This document shows positions 53,931 through 64,000 of a stretch of DNA of 64,000 nucleotides, piece by piece. The stretch spans positions 98,295,478 through 98,359,477 of the forward strand of contig CM066738.1 of the NCBI GenBank assembly GCA_033961575.1, in the 5' to 3' direction. Under the pieces are notes generated by a model. The model saw nothing but the letters and a program-made list of their open reading frames with translations, did no database searches and was not told the origin of the DNA. A program made the translations under genes and the position numbers. This DNA comes from Aselliscus stoliczkanus. Taxonomy: Eukaryota > Chordata > Mammalia > Chiroptera > Hipposideridae. Within the stretch, counting starts at the first letter, position 1. Every line of letters starts with the position of its first letter.

Positions 53931-55062
53931 GCATGAAAAATACAATAAATGTCATAACAGCCCAATAAATACTATAAATGTTCAGCACTAAGAAAGATCA
54001 CATCTGGAGGAGGTATTGGCATCTCTTTAAATAGCTAGTAAGATTTCAACAGGCAAATTAAGTTCTTGAATGTATGCGTGAATATAAAGAGCAAAGTTAT
54101 ACTGGGGAAAGGCAATTGGCCTTGGGCTTCAGGCCAGTGAGTAAGTGGTAACAACTTCATGGAACCTGATTGCTCCTCCCTCAGGGGATAAAATCCCCTG
54201 ACAGAGGATGAAGAAGCATTGGCCTTATGGATTTCAACAAGGCTGTGATTCCCCCATGAGTCAGCATTCTAAATATGCAAATGTTCACCTGGAGGGAAGA
54301 TGATAAAAAAGCATCATTGACTATGGCAGACTTCTGGTCCCCTCCTTGCTCACTGAACTAAAACTATCCCTTTTACTGGTGGGTGATTCCTGGGTAATTC
54401 CCATGGGGTCTTTATTCTCACTGGACAAAACCTCTCTGAGATGTAGGCATGATGAAAACCAGAAAACAAAGAGCTCATTTTTAAATACTGGACTCATTCC
54501 GTATCTTTCCCAGCCTGCAGACTTTTTTTACATCAACAGCGCATCTCCATGTAAATGTCTGATTTTGCCACACTTTAGGTACCTCAAGTCCATGTGAATG
54601 AGCCAGAGTATATATTCCCAAAGAGCAAAAGGGTCTAGTTTTCCTAACCAACACCTTTTTTAAAAATTTCAAAAACATGAACATTGCTTCTTATAATTTT
54701 CTATAAATATCTAACTACTCTCAAAGCTACTATTTAGATTACAAATGCATCCTTTATTTTGTTAGAGAAAATTTGCATGACTTCCAATTATAAATTTGGG
54801 AAATGCAATAAGCTTTAATGACTAGATGATATAATTTTGCTTTCTTCCATTTAAGAAAAAAAAAAAAAAAGCTACTTATTCCTGAAGCAATATGTCAGAA
54901 CACAAATAATATATATTTTTTTTACATTTTAAAACAGAACCACACATTTAATAAGACTTTTTTCCCTCTATATAACATTCCCCAAAATCTTTATGTTCTC
55001 TTTGAAAATACATACATGAACATTTGAGGCTTGACAGCCAGCATTACTGGTAGCCCCTGTTA

Positions 55063-55081
55063 ATGCTAATTGAATTAGCAT
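55063..55081. promoter_or_regulatory. Perfect inverted repeat of ATGCTAAT-type sites
   Basis: 'atgctaatt g aattagcat': two 9-bp arms around one G. Each arm carries ATGCTAAT, one change from the POU octamer ATGCAAAT, and a TAAT homeodomain core. Regulatory activity is inferred only. Confidence 0.4.
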
Positions 55082-55834
55082 AAACATGTAAAACCCCTTT
55101 TATAGATGCCTGGCTATTCCTTTATCCAGACCAAACTACAACCCACAAAGATAAGTAAGCTCTATGTCCTTGATTGCTTTGCATGTAAATGCTTTCGAAT
55201 AGATAAGCTCGATATGTATTCCTCCTTTGAAAGATCAAAGGTCATCCTTCAAACACAAGGTTTCTCTCCTATCTCCATCTCTTCTCTCCTCAGATTTCTA
55301 CTATCTGTTTGCCCTTTTGATGATGTTCTCCAAATAGTACCAAATTAATGAATGATGACATTGTTCACAACTATTTTAATGGCATCCTGTGGTGACAATG
55401 CAACAACAGGAATTTCATAGCACCAAGCAACATGATCTCCATGTTTACTTCCTGATAGAGACTCAATTATCGGGCATTTGTTTGGAAATATCACTCATGC
55501 ATGCACTCACAGAACAATCACATACACCACCACGCTGGTGGGTACCCTCAGCTAAGAAGAGGACTTGAAAATTAATCTCATGAAAATGAAGACATGATGA
55601 CGAAATATCCAAATTAATCACTAAGTAAAAAACTTCCAAAGAAATCCATAGTTGCTGATATCTCAACTCTAAAACTGGTTCTTTTGACACATAAACCAAT
55701 TGATATGTATTATTTACTTTTCATTTATAATATGTGTAGAAAAGCACAATTCATATGTATTATAATTCAGATTATCTGATATAGGTACAATTCATACGTA
55801 ATGTAAGATTTATTACTGTTAATATTAACAACTA

Positions 55835-55985
55835 ACATTAATTGAATTTTAATTAGGGGCCAGGCACAATGTAAATCAATTAATAAACATGCTCATTTGA
55901 TCCTTCCCAACCTATAAATTACTATAAATATGTTTTTAAGGGCGAAAGCAACTTCAACAAGATTAAAAATCTGCCAAACAGAGGC
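55835..55985 (-). repeat. MIR SINE fragment
   Basis: 'taggggccaggcacaatgta', 'atgctcatttgatccttccc' and 'ctgccaaacagaggcagacc' fit a diverged reverse-strand MIR. Confidence 0.5.
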
Positions 55986-56592
55986 AGACCATATACCCCA
56001 TAAAGACAGTTATTTCTTGTTTGACCCTGTATCACAAACATGTAATGTAAAGAATGGCAAATAATAGAAGCTGCCCCAGTAGCCTACAAAAGGCAGGCAA
56101 GTACATCAAGGGAAAAAGGTGAGATCGTGTCCAAAGTGGCAATAGAACAGAGTAGAAAACTCATGGAAAGACAGGGTCCTGACCCTTAAATAAACTTCAG
56201 TTCAATCAACATGACCAAGCACCTCAGCAGGTATGATGACTATTATGACAATATATGCCCCAAGCACAGAGGATACACTGGACGGGCAGTCAAACTAGTC
56301 TCAAGGGTCATGAAGAACTCCCCAGGAGGGTAGACCTTAGGTGGGTTTTGAAAGACAGCAGGGGTTAAGGAAGAAGGGTGTGGTCTGCACTCCAATGCTT
56401 TAGAGGGTCAAGCAGTAGAAACAGCCAAAGCATGCCAACTGGACATGTCACTGGCAACTTGAACTTGGAGGCTTTGGAGAGTGTTGTGGAGAAAACCCAG
56501 GTGATATAGCACATTATATAGAAAATGCAGCATGAGAAAACTTGGTTGTGTAAAGGAAAGAACAAAATGAGGATGGAGGTTAGTCTCAAATT

Positions 56593-56594
<2 letters not shown>

Positions 56595-56641
<47 letters not shown>
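56595..56641. repeat. (GT)n microsatellite
   Basis: About 23 GT units, uninterrupted; the longest dinucleotide run in the window. Confidence 0.97.
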
Positions 56642-56642
<1 letters not shown>

Positions 56643-56863
56643 AATTTGAAGACAGGAGAGACTTGAGCATATTTAAATGCTGAAGAGCCAGGAGAGAACA
56701 GGAGTTTGGTGATTCGGGAGAAAAAAGGGAGTGGACTCCTGGAGACCATCCCTCCCCCAGGAAGTAGAGGGTGAATATAATCGAGATGAGACTAGCAACT
56801 TAGGTTGATGATTAAAGAGTCAAGGTGGCTTTAAAAGAAATTTCTGTTGAATAGTGGTGCCAG

Positions 56864-56933
56864 ATGTGTGTGTACGTGCGCGCGTGTGCATGTGTACACA
56901 TGTGTATGCACGCGCGTGTGTGTGCTTGTGTGT
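56864..56933. repeat. Alternating purine-pyrimidine tract (GT/GC/AC mixed)
   Basis: About 70 bp including 'gtacgtgcgcgcgtgtgc' and 'gcacgcgcgtgtgtgtgc'. It is strongly Z-DNA prone and lies about 220 bp from the (GT)n run. Confidence 0.92.
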
Positions 56934-56999
56934 AATAGGTGAAATGCAGTGATAAGTTTGGAGGCACTTCTGTCACTGGGAAAGACTGTAGAACATGAG

Positions 57000-59990
57000 G
57001 TTAGGAGATGGGATTTCTCTATTGTCTAGCGCTGTCATCTTAAACAATCATTTGATCTCAACCTCAGCATTACTGACTTGTAAATGGGACTAATGACAGG
57101 TCTGAAAGCACAGAACTGACTCACAGAAAACGCTTTCTAAAGTTTAGTTTAATCTTTCCTAAAACAATACACTATCACTAAAAAAAAGGGAAAAGGATTA
57201 TAATCAAAGTAAAAAAAAAGATAAAACTTCCTATTGGCTGAACCCAACAAGAAGACTGAGAGAAACAGCGCCAGGGTGTGCTACTGTCAAGGGTTAGCCT
57301 CTGGGATGGAGAGTGGAGCTGGAGGGGCAGATGAAGAAAAAGGAAGCAGGAAATGGTGGTGATGAGCATTACAAGAGGAAATTGAGTGAACATATAGATA
57401 GGGACATTGGCAAAAATCAAAATTTGATTTGGTAACACAAAAAGTGTTTAATAGTCATTGGAGAACTTTCTGCTATAAATCTGCTTAAGTGTATAAAATT
57501 TGAGACAATTAAGAAATGTGTCAGGGTCCCCCCCACACTTACGTATTTGTTTTGTATATTCCCACCATTATCCAACATTTTAATAAATAGAAATGTCACG
57601 ACAGTTTTTTTAAAAGGGAGATATAGTTCCTTGTATTATTACATATTTACACATAGTCAAACATGCCATACAAGAAAAAAACAAGCATTTGACCTAAACT
57701 CACTCACCACATTATTACTAGAATGGTACTAGTCAGAGGTCTAACAATTTTTAGCACAAGGAAGTGGGGTGGGGGAGTCAGGAGAGACAAAACAGGACAG
57801 TAGGAAAGTAAATTACATTAGTAACACTATCAACAACCTCAGATGCCCAACAGGATGTTCAATCTTGAAAACTTAAGGTGTGTTCTCATCTTGAGAAACC
57901 ACTGCTCCATATGATGAGAGCTTTAAAATACATGATATTAGAAAGTGTCTCTGAGATACTTCAGTAAATATGAGAAATGTAAGATGATGATTATTATTTC
58001 AGGGGCTAAATAAAACCCACCTTTATAAATTATACTACAGAGCGCTGACTAGCCATGAGGCAGAATGGTGCTACGGGACATGTTTCACTTACATGCTGAA
58101 TGGAGACACTCTAGGGCCTCCACACTCGGCTTGAAATGTTCTGGCTTAGGTCATGAGCCTCCTCATTGTCTGCTGTATAGTTAATTAGCAGCAGTCCCCA
58201 CTGACACCATAAATAAAGAGCCTGAGAAAATCCAGGTAAGTGTCATTTCTCAACTATGAAGGCAAGCTGTGAAAAATATTCTACAGAATATATAAAGTAT
58301 GAACTGTGGTTACTAAATTATTCTGAACAGAGAAATTAAGGGCTTCATTTTCTCCCTCTACTTCTTATCAGGGAATTGAAAATTCATTCAGCACAGATAA
58401 GAATCTTCTAATCCCTCAACCTTCCTATCCCCTAAAAGTCCTCCCCAACACGCGCACACACACAACTGAAAGCAATGCCATAAATGAATAGTTCAAATCT
58501 AGCAAGTTACCCAAAGCAAAATTGTAGTTGTCAAAGAATAATAATTTTCCCAGATTTTCTACCAAACAGAGGTCATAGGACTGTCTCTAGGGAGCAACTT
58601 AACCTGTCAAACGTTGATGTTCAGAAGATCAAATAATTAATATCTAATCATCCCAGTACTGATACACTGCTGTAACATGAAGCTTGTCTGTAAATGCACT
58701 AAGTCACTTAAATAAAAAGCAATATGTTTCGCTTCTTCAGCTGTATAAATATAGACGTGTATATATGAAAACAAGCATCATCCCACATCCACATATATAT
58801 GGCATGGGCATATGAGGAGGATCGATGATGTTTATAGATGCCTGCATGTATTTATATAGAGATATACATAGGCTCCCAGGCAAAATGTTCGTTGTTTTTA
58901 AATTCTCTGATTTTTGTTGGTAACAGTTATTTCTTGTTAACCACATAGTAAATATGAGACTATCACATGATGTAAACCATGCAAAGCTGATGGAACTACA
59001 TTTTTTTCCCTGAAACTCATATTCAGTAAATTTATAAATGAGGACGTTAGAACCGGAACACAAGTTATGAACAAAGAAGTGGTTCAAGAAAATCTGATCA
59101 TACAGGAAAAGCAATAGGTAGGTTAAGGAGAATAACACAGGAAAGCCTGCCATTCGGTAGGCACGAATCATAATATAATTTGCTGGGATTGCTCCAAGTT
59201 TTATTCCCATTACTAGTTAACCATACACATTAGGTTAAAAGATTTCACTCTGAAATCACTGTGCTCCTTCAGCCACTATAGATTTGTGACATTTCTTCAT
59301 TCAGCCTATTCTTCATAATTCAGAATCTAATTATCCAGTTTGTGAACTATCTAGGCCTTGGTTTCTTTTCTTTTGCTCCAATTTCTTATTTGGCTTCTGC
59401 ACTATGTCATGGTGACAAGGCAGAGAGGGTCAGAAAAACGGTGACACTCCTATCAATCAGCATTGCTGCTTAACTAGGAATTCTGGAAGCCCGTTTATTT
59501 GGAGAGATTGAAACAGCTGGTTAACAATTTTCCCCATGAAACAAAAATAAATGGAATTATCATCTCCTAACAATAGATTATAACGTCATGCAAAAATTAC
59601 GACAAATCAGATTCATGAAGGAGTATTTTTAGTATGGAAATAACTTTCTCGAAACAGTTACAGTAATAAAGAAATAATGAACTTAACTCATTACTTGAAA
59701 AGCATGTTATGTAAATGTTATCTTCCAGCTTCTATTAAAGAATAACACTTTGATTTATATTTGATGCACTGCAATGACCTTAAATATAGCCATCAATAAG
59801 CCTCTTTACTTCTTTGAAAAACCAAAAGCAAACTGTGCACATGAAGTCAAATTTCATAACATAATATCTCCTTCTTCCCACGTGTCTCCTCCCTTCCTTA
59901 TCCTCCAAGAAAACCACACCAGAATTGTTGGTTAACTCTCATCTCGACTTTATTTCCCCAGCTTCCCCACTGAGAGCTTACTGAATTAGG
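57000..59990. other. Intronic sequence, mostly unique
   Basis: No repeat family was recognised. A minus-strand frame (59210 down to 58737) of 157 codons is the longest open frame outside L1 and SINE sequence. It is hydrophobic and AT-rich, without a recognisable domain. I treat it as probably non-coding. Confidence 0.45.
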
Positions 59991-60558
59991 CCATGTGCCT
60001 TGTCCTAGGCACTCTACCAGTGCCCTGAAAGACACAGGTTATTTTAATAATTCTTTTACCCTCAATAAAGTGCGACATACACAACACTTCTGAGATGCAA
60101 TTAGGTTTGTGACGATAAATATCTACATTAAAAAAATTTCAAATTATGAGGCATCAAGGATCTAATTACCTTTTTTCTAAAGTCTTACTTTTAAAGACAG
60201 TTTCTAGAAGGCTAAATAGTGGATGATTGCTGCCCTCCTGAGCCAGTGTAACTAGATGAGAGGCTTACGCAACACATATCTACAGTTTTCTGGTGTAGAT
60301 TTAAGAGGCATCCAAGAGCAATCAAATGGAAGCAGCGACCATACTCATGGCTGGGGGAAAAAGGAAAACGGTTGGGTTTTTAAAGCCTAGAAGCTCAGAG
60401 GAGAGACAATGTGGAGGAAGTACCAGTAGCCCAATTTTTGGGTTTGTAGTAAAAAACCTAAAACTGGGAACAACTGAGGCTGCCAGAGTGATTATGACAA
60501 GAACAGGAAGGGCTAAGTACCAAGTCCCTTCTGTTCCACGAGCTTTCCAGTCTGCCTC

Positions 60559-60574
60559 TAGCGCCCCCTCTTGG
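60559..60574 (-). promoter_or_regulatory. CTCF-like binding motif
   Basis: The minus strand reads 'ccaagagggggcgcta', which matches the CTCF core CCAnnAGGGGGCGCTA without a mismatch outside the two variable places. It sits in a GC-richer 400-bp block (60240-60650). Occupancy cannot be judged from sequence. Confidence 0.6.
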
Positions 60575-60756
60575 CAGAAGTTAACATGGATAGCTGGAAA
60601 AGAAAACATGCAGTTTGCCCAGCATTACAAAAAATATAAAAGGGTTTGGAGCTAGCTTCAAAAGTTCAACTTATTACAAAACATGTCACAAGGGGACAAA
60701 GAATTCTACAAATTAAAATGTAAGTGGATATGCTTTCATGATTCAAAGGAAACTAA

Positions 60757-60871
60757 ATTTTTTTTTTTTTTTTTGGTGAGGGCAGTGTCACTGGCCCTCA
60801 TATGTGGGACTCGAACTGGGGCTGCTGGCATCCCAAGCCAGCTCTTAACCACCACACCACTCGACCAGCCC
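60757..60871 (-). mobile_element. Short tRNA-derived SINE, copy 7
   Basis: The minus strand reads 'gggctggtcgagtggtgtgg', 'tggttaagagctggcttggg', 'agttcgagtcccacatatga', 'gggccagtgacactgccctc' and an oligo(A) tail. Flanks 'aaactaaatttt' and 'aaactagactttt' are compatible with a target duplication. Confidence 0.95.
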
Positions 60872-60984
60872 AAAACTAGACTTTTAAAAACCATTTTACC
60901 CTACAAAAAATAAAAGCAGATTTTGGAAAATGTTTCCTTTGATGGTTATATAAAATAGAGTATCTCTATAAAATACATGCCATG

Positions 60985-61900
60985 ACAAAAGATTCAGGGA
61001 AAGATGTAAAAGTGGATGAATGTAATAACAAACACTGAAAGTAAAAATGTGTTGACAAAATTAAAATTGTAGAAAAAAATGTCAGTATGTAGATGACAAA
61101 CTTGAAAAGTGCTCTTGGAACAGAAAGAAAAACAAGGAGATAATAATAATGACAGAGGGAGTATTAAAGATCAAGGATGGAAATATAATCTACCATAAAT
61201 AAACAGCCATCGTGAATAATTAGGCATGAAAAGTAACAGAAATATTGTTTTGGTGGAAGAACTGAACACATCTTTTTAGGTCCACAAGGGATCTGGTAAA
61301 TAAAACTTTAAAAAATTAAAATGCATAGTATAGAGAATATAACCCTAATTTTCAAATGTTCATTGAAAAAAATTCCCAAAATCACATTTATTAAGACACA
61401 AAAAAGTGTAATAAATTTAAAGAAGAAACTACACTCTTTATTTACTGACCACACTTCAATAAACCTAGAAATCAATTATGAACATTTTAAAGTGCCAAGA
61501 TGAAAATCTCTTAGAAATTTAAGTGACATTCCCAATTAGCTCTTATATTAAGAGGGAAACAAAACTACTATTAAGAACTAGTCAGAAACTATTAACAATG
61601 AGGATATTACATATCAACAAAACATACGTGGGAAGCAAGCTAAATTTACAGCCTCACAAAATTCATAATCTGAAGGGAGAATAAAATAAATAGTTTAATC
61701 AAACGGTCAACTCATGGAAAATGACCTCTATAAAATAGGTCTAAGAAAACAAAACAAAACAAAATATATTTTAGAAATACAAGAATAAATTAGAAAACAG
61801 AAAATCCAAAATGTTAAATAAATCTAAGAAACAATAAAATCATGTATCTCTGACAGAAATCCCCAATTTAAAAACAAAACGCAAATGCAATATGAAAACA
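60985..61900 (+). mobile_element. Possible old L1/HAL1-like fragment
   Basis: A-rich sequence with 'ttactgaccacacttcaata' and 'aacctagaaatcaattatga', reading TDHTSINLEIN, resembles the ORF2 region TDH..IKLEIN. 'taagagggaaacaaaac' may be the next conserved segment. It is heavily decayed. Confidence 0.4.
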
Positions 61901-63254
61901 AAAAGATTATATAACCAAAATTAAAAGTTCATTTAAATAATCTAAAATTGCATGCATATTTTAAATCATGTTTGTGTATATGTGTACGTGTATATGTGTG
62001 TACACATTATACTACCAGGCAATACAATCAACTATTATGATGGTTGATTATTACATGAGAATTTTTATTTTCACCTTTTTATATTTTAGTATTTGTAAAA
62101 TGTTCCACAGTCCATATGCATCTCCTTTAAAAAACATGTTTCTATTTTTAAAAAACAGACTTGGGGGATAGAATTTTTCTGTAATTTCCCTTCCAGACAA
62201 ATAAAATTTTAGTTCACCTAAATTTAAAATGGCAAACACCATCAATGTTCCAACTGTTGCAGGATTATAACAATTACTTTCATGAAGCTTCTGAAAATGT
62301 ATACTTCAATATTCATTGAAAATTTAAAAGGCATCATGGAAATCAATCTTTATAACATCCAGTTAAATAATGTTTCACGATTACATAGAAAAGATCAGCC
62401 ATGTTTTTTTGCTGCCTCTCCAGAGCAAAAAGACACGTGAGGTTCCAAGAGATCAGACTGAGTGTATAACAGAAAATGATTCATCCTCTTTGTAAAATAT
62501 GTAGAACAGGCATCGCTTCCACTGGATCACGTCCTGTGGGTCAGAAGAGGTTTTGGGGAGACCCACAGATAAATCACTACTAGTTTATCAATTTTATTTA
62601 TTTATTTATCAACTACTACCTGGAATAACAAAACCAAATCTTATATTTGTGCTGAGTGTAATATCTTTCAAGATGCTTTCATGTGCATTACCTAATTCAA
62701 TTTTTACAAAAACAACTATAAGTAGGGCAGAAGAATAACATAGTCTTTACCCTTTATGCTTGCAATTGTTTTTCATGTGAAATTAAAGATATCCTACTAA
62801 TCAACTGTGGATCCTTCAAATGAGCTTCCTGTGGTCAAGAAGGCTTGTTGTTGATTAGAGTAAATCTGATAAATCTGTATTAAATAAAAAGGCAGCCCCC
62901 TTCACCATTACAAAATAAAAACCTACTGGTGAAGGACTATTATAAGTGTGCTAAGCACCCCTGAGGCTAGATCTGGCTCTCAGCGGGGTTTCATATACCC
63001 CAAGCACTACTGTGGTGGTCATTTGGCAACTATAGGCCAGAGAATAATTTCCCATCTGGTGTGCTGCTCTGAGTATTCCATTCAAGGACTAGTCTCTAAA
63101 AGTTTAAGAATAAAAAGTAACCAAAGAACTCTGAACAATGGTCAATTATCTAATTAGCATTTCAAAAGACAGTGATAAAAAGGAATAGTACTCTGAGGCC
63201 CACAACTCAAATGAACAGCTGTGTGTGACAAGATCAGTTAATTAAGGCTTCAGA

Positions 63255-63450
63255 ACTTTTCCAGCCCATCTCCTTTCTCCCATCTCCTTTCACCTTTCTC
63301 AGTCCCTTCTTTCTCTTCCTTTTCCTAGGTCTTCCTTCATCTCTCCCTTCCTACTTTTAAGCATGTGTGTGATTTTACCTGTCTTCTAGAAATCTGACAT
63401 ACCCCTTTTCCTCCTCTTCTCTTTCCTGTCTTATTCTATCTCCCCTTATG
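63255..63450. repeat. Polypyrimidine-rich tract
   Basis: Nearly 200 bp is dominated by C and T on the plus strand, including 'tctcctttctcccatctcct' and 'cccttctttctcttcctttt'. It is low complexity and may be triplex prone. Confidence 0.75.
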
Positions 63451-63834
63451 TTGCTATAAAGCCAGGTTTCTTAACTATTGTGTCAGATTTAGGTACAGTT
63501 TTAATGTCTTTTTTGTTGTCTAAATGAAGTTTTACAGGCCCTTCTCAATTCCAAATCAAGTGAGCTTAAAATATCTACTTTAAAAATATCTACTTTAAAA
63601 AAAATTAATATTGCTTTTTACTTCCATGTAACCTTTGATTGATTGATGTTCTTTTTTTTCCCGATGGTCAATAACCCTCTATAAAGAAAAATATCCTTCT
63701 ACCCATACTGGAGATATATTCCAAATTAAAGACCAAGTAGGTGAAATTTTTAACTTCCCCATTTTACTTTGCTTTTTAGTAATAAGGAAAAGCAAATTTG
63801 AAAGTCTTGTTTATGGTAGAAATCTGAAATGCAT

Positions 63835-63988
63835 CATATTATTCAATCTCTGATACACCCTGCAAAATACATATAATTAAGCTCATTCTATAGATTAGAA
63901 AATTTGACACAGTGAAGTTAAATAATTTCATTAAGTCACAAAGAATTGAGTTTCAAACTAGCTGTCTTTGGCACCAGAGGCCAAAGAG
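63835..63988 (-). repeat. MIR SINE fragment
   Basis: 'attctatagattagaaaatt', 'tgacacagtgaagttaaata' and 'tttcattaagtcacaaagaa' are the reverse MIR core. Confidence 0.7.
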
Positions 63989-64000
63989 GTCCCTACCCTC

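Noticed and set aside
60322..60655. Overlapping frames of 95 and 109 codons on both strands
   Set aside because: Open on both strands because the block is GC-richer; no recognisable protein. A regulatory reading (CTCF-like site) fits better.

Overview
The window is animal nuclear DNA: AT-rich, spliced, full of microsatellites and interspersed repeats. It lies inside one gene. Two short minus-strand exons with clean splice sites encode a stretch of the N-terminal half of TCF4 (E2-2/ITF2), a class I bHLH E-protein. The rest is TCF4 intron: about 2.8 kb downstream of the second exon, 3.1 kb between the exons, and about 58 kb of the very large intron upstream of them. No other protein-coding gene, rRNA, tRNA or CRISPR array could be supported. 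The many short open frames are intronic noise or repeat-derived.

The species is a placental mammal, most likely a bat. There is a VES/Rhin-like tRNA SINE, and at least seven copies of a very short tRNA-derived SINE that ends right after the tRNA-like body in oligo(A). There are also longer composite SINEs with a 'tgttccccttcccc...aataaa' tail, a fairly young 5'-truncated L1, and two copies of a short mariner derivative. The family within bats is not resolved.

Layout: 1-2844, intron (called intron 5 here); 2845-2941, exon; 2942-6036, intron with one SINE and several MIRs; 6037-6098, exon; 6099-64000, long upstream intron. In the long intron the main blocks are a nested SINE-in-SINE (13.5-14.1 kb), an old L1 3' end (16.0-16.7 kb), an L1 inserted in an older repeat (20.0-22.2 kb), L2 fragments (23.4-23.9 and 27.4-28.5 kb), two mariner derivatives (28.6 and 53.4 kb), MER5-like pieces, an MLT1-like LTR (45.4-45.7 kb), a recent 120-bp tandem duplication (49.0-49.2 kb), and an old L1 broken by a SINE and a mariner (52.7-53.9 kb).

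No strong case for a wholly new system was found. The observations best worth following are the modular SINE set, the mariner derivatives that keep the end of the transposase frame, a strong CTCF-like motif at 60.56 kb, a perfect ATGCTAAT inverted repeat at 55.07 kb, G-quadruplex-prone tracts, and the coupled reading phase of the two exons. Repeat family names come from recognition of consensus features, not from a search.
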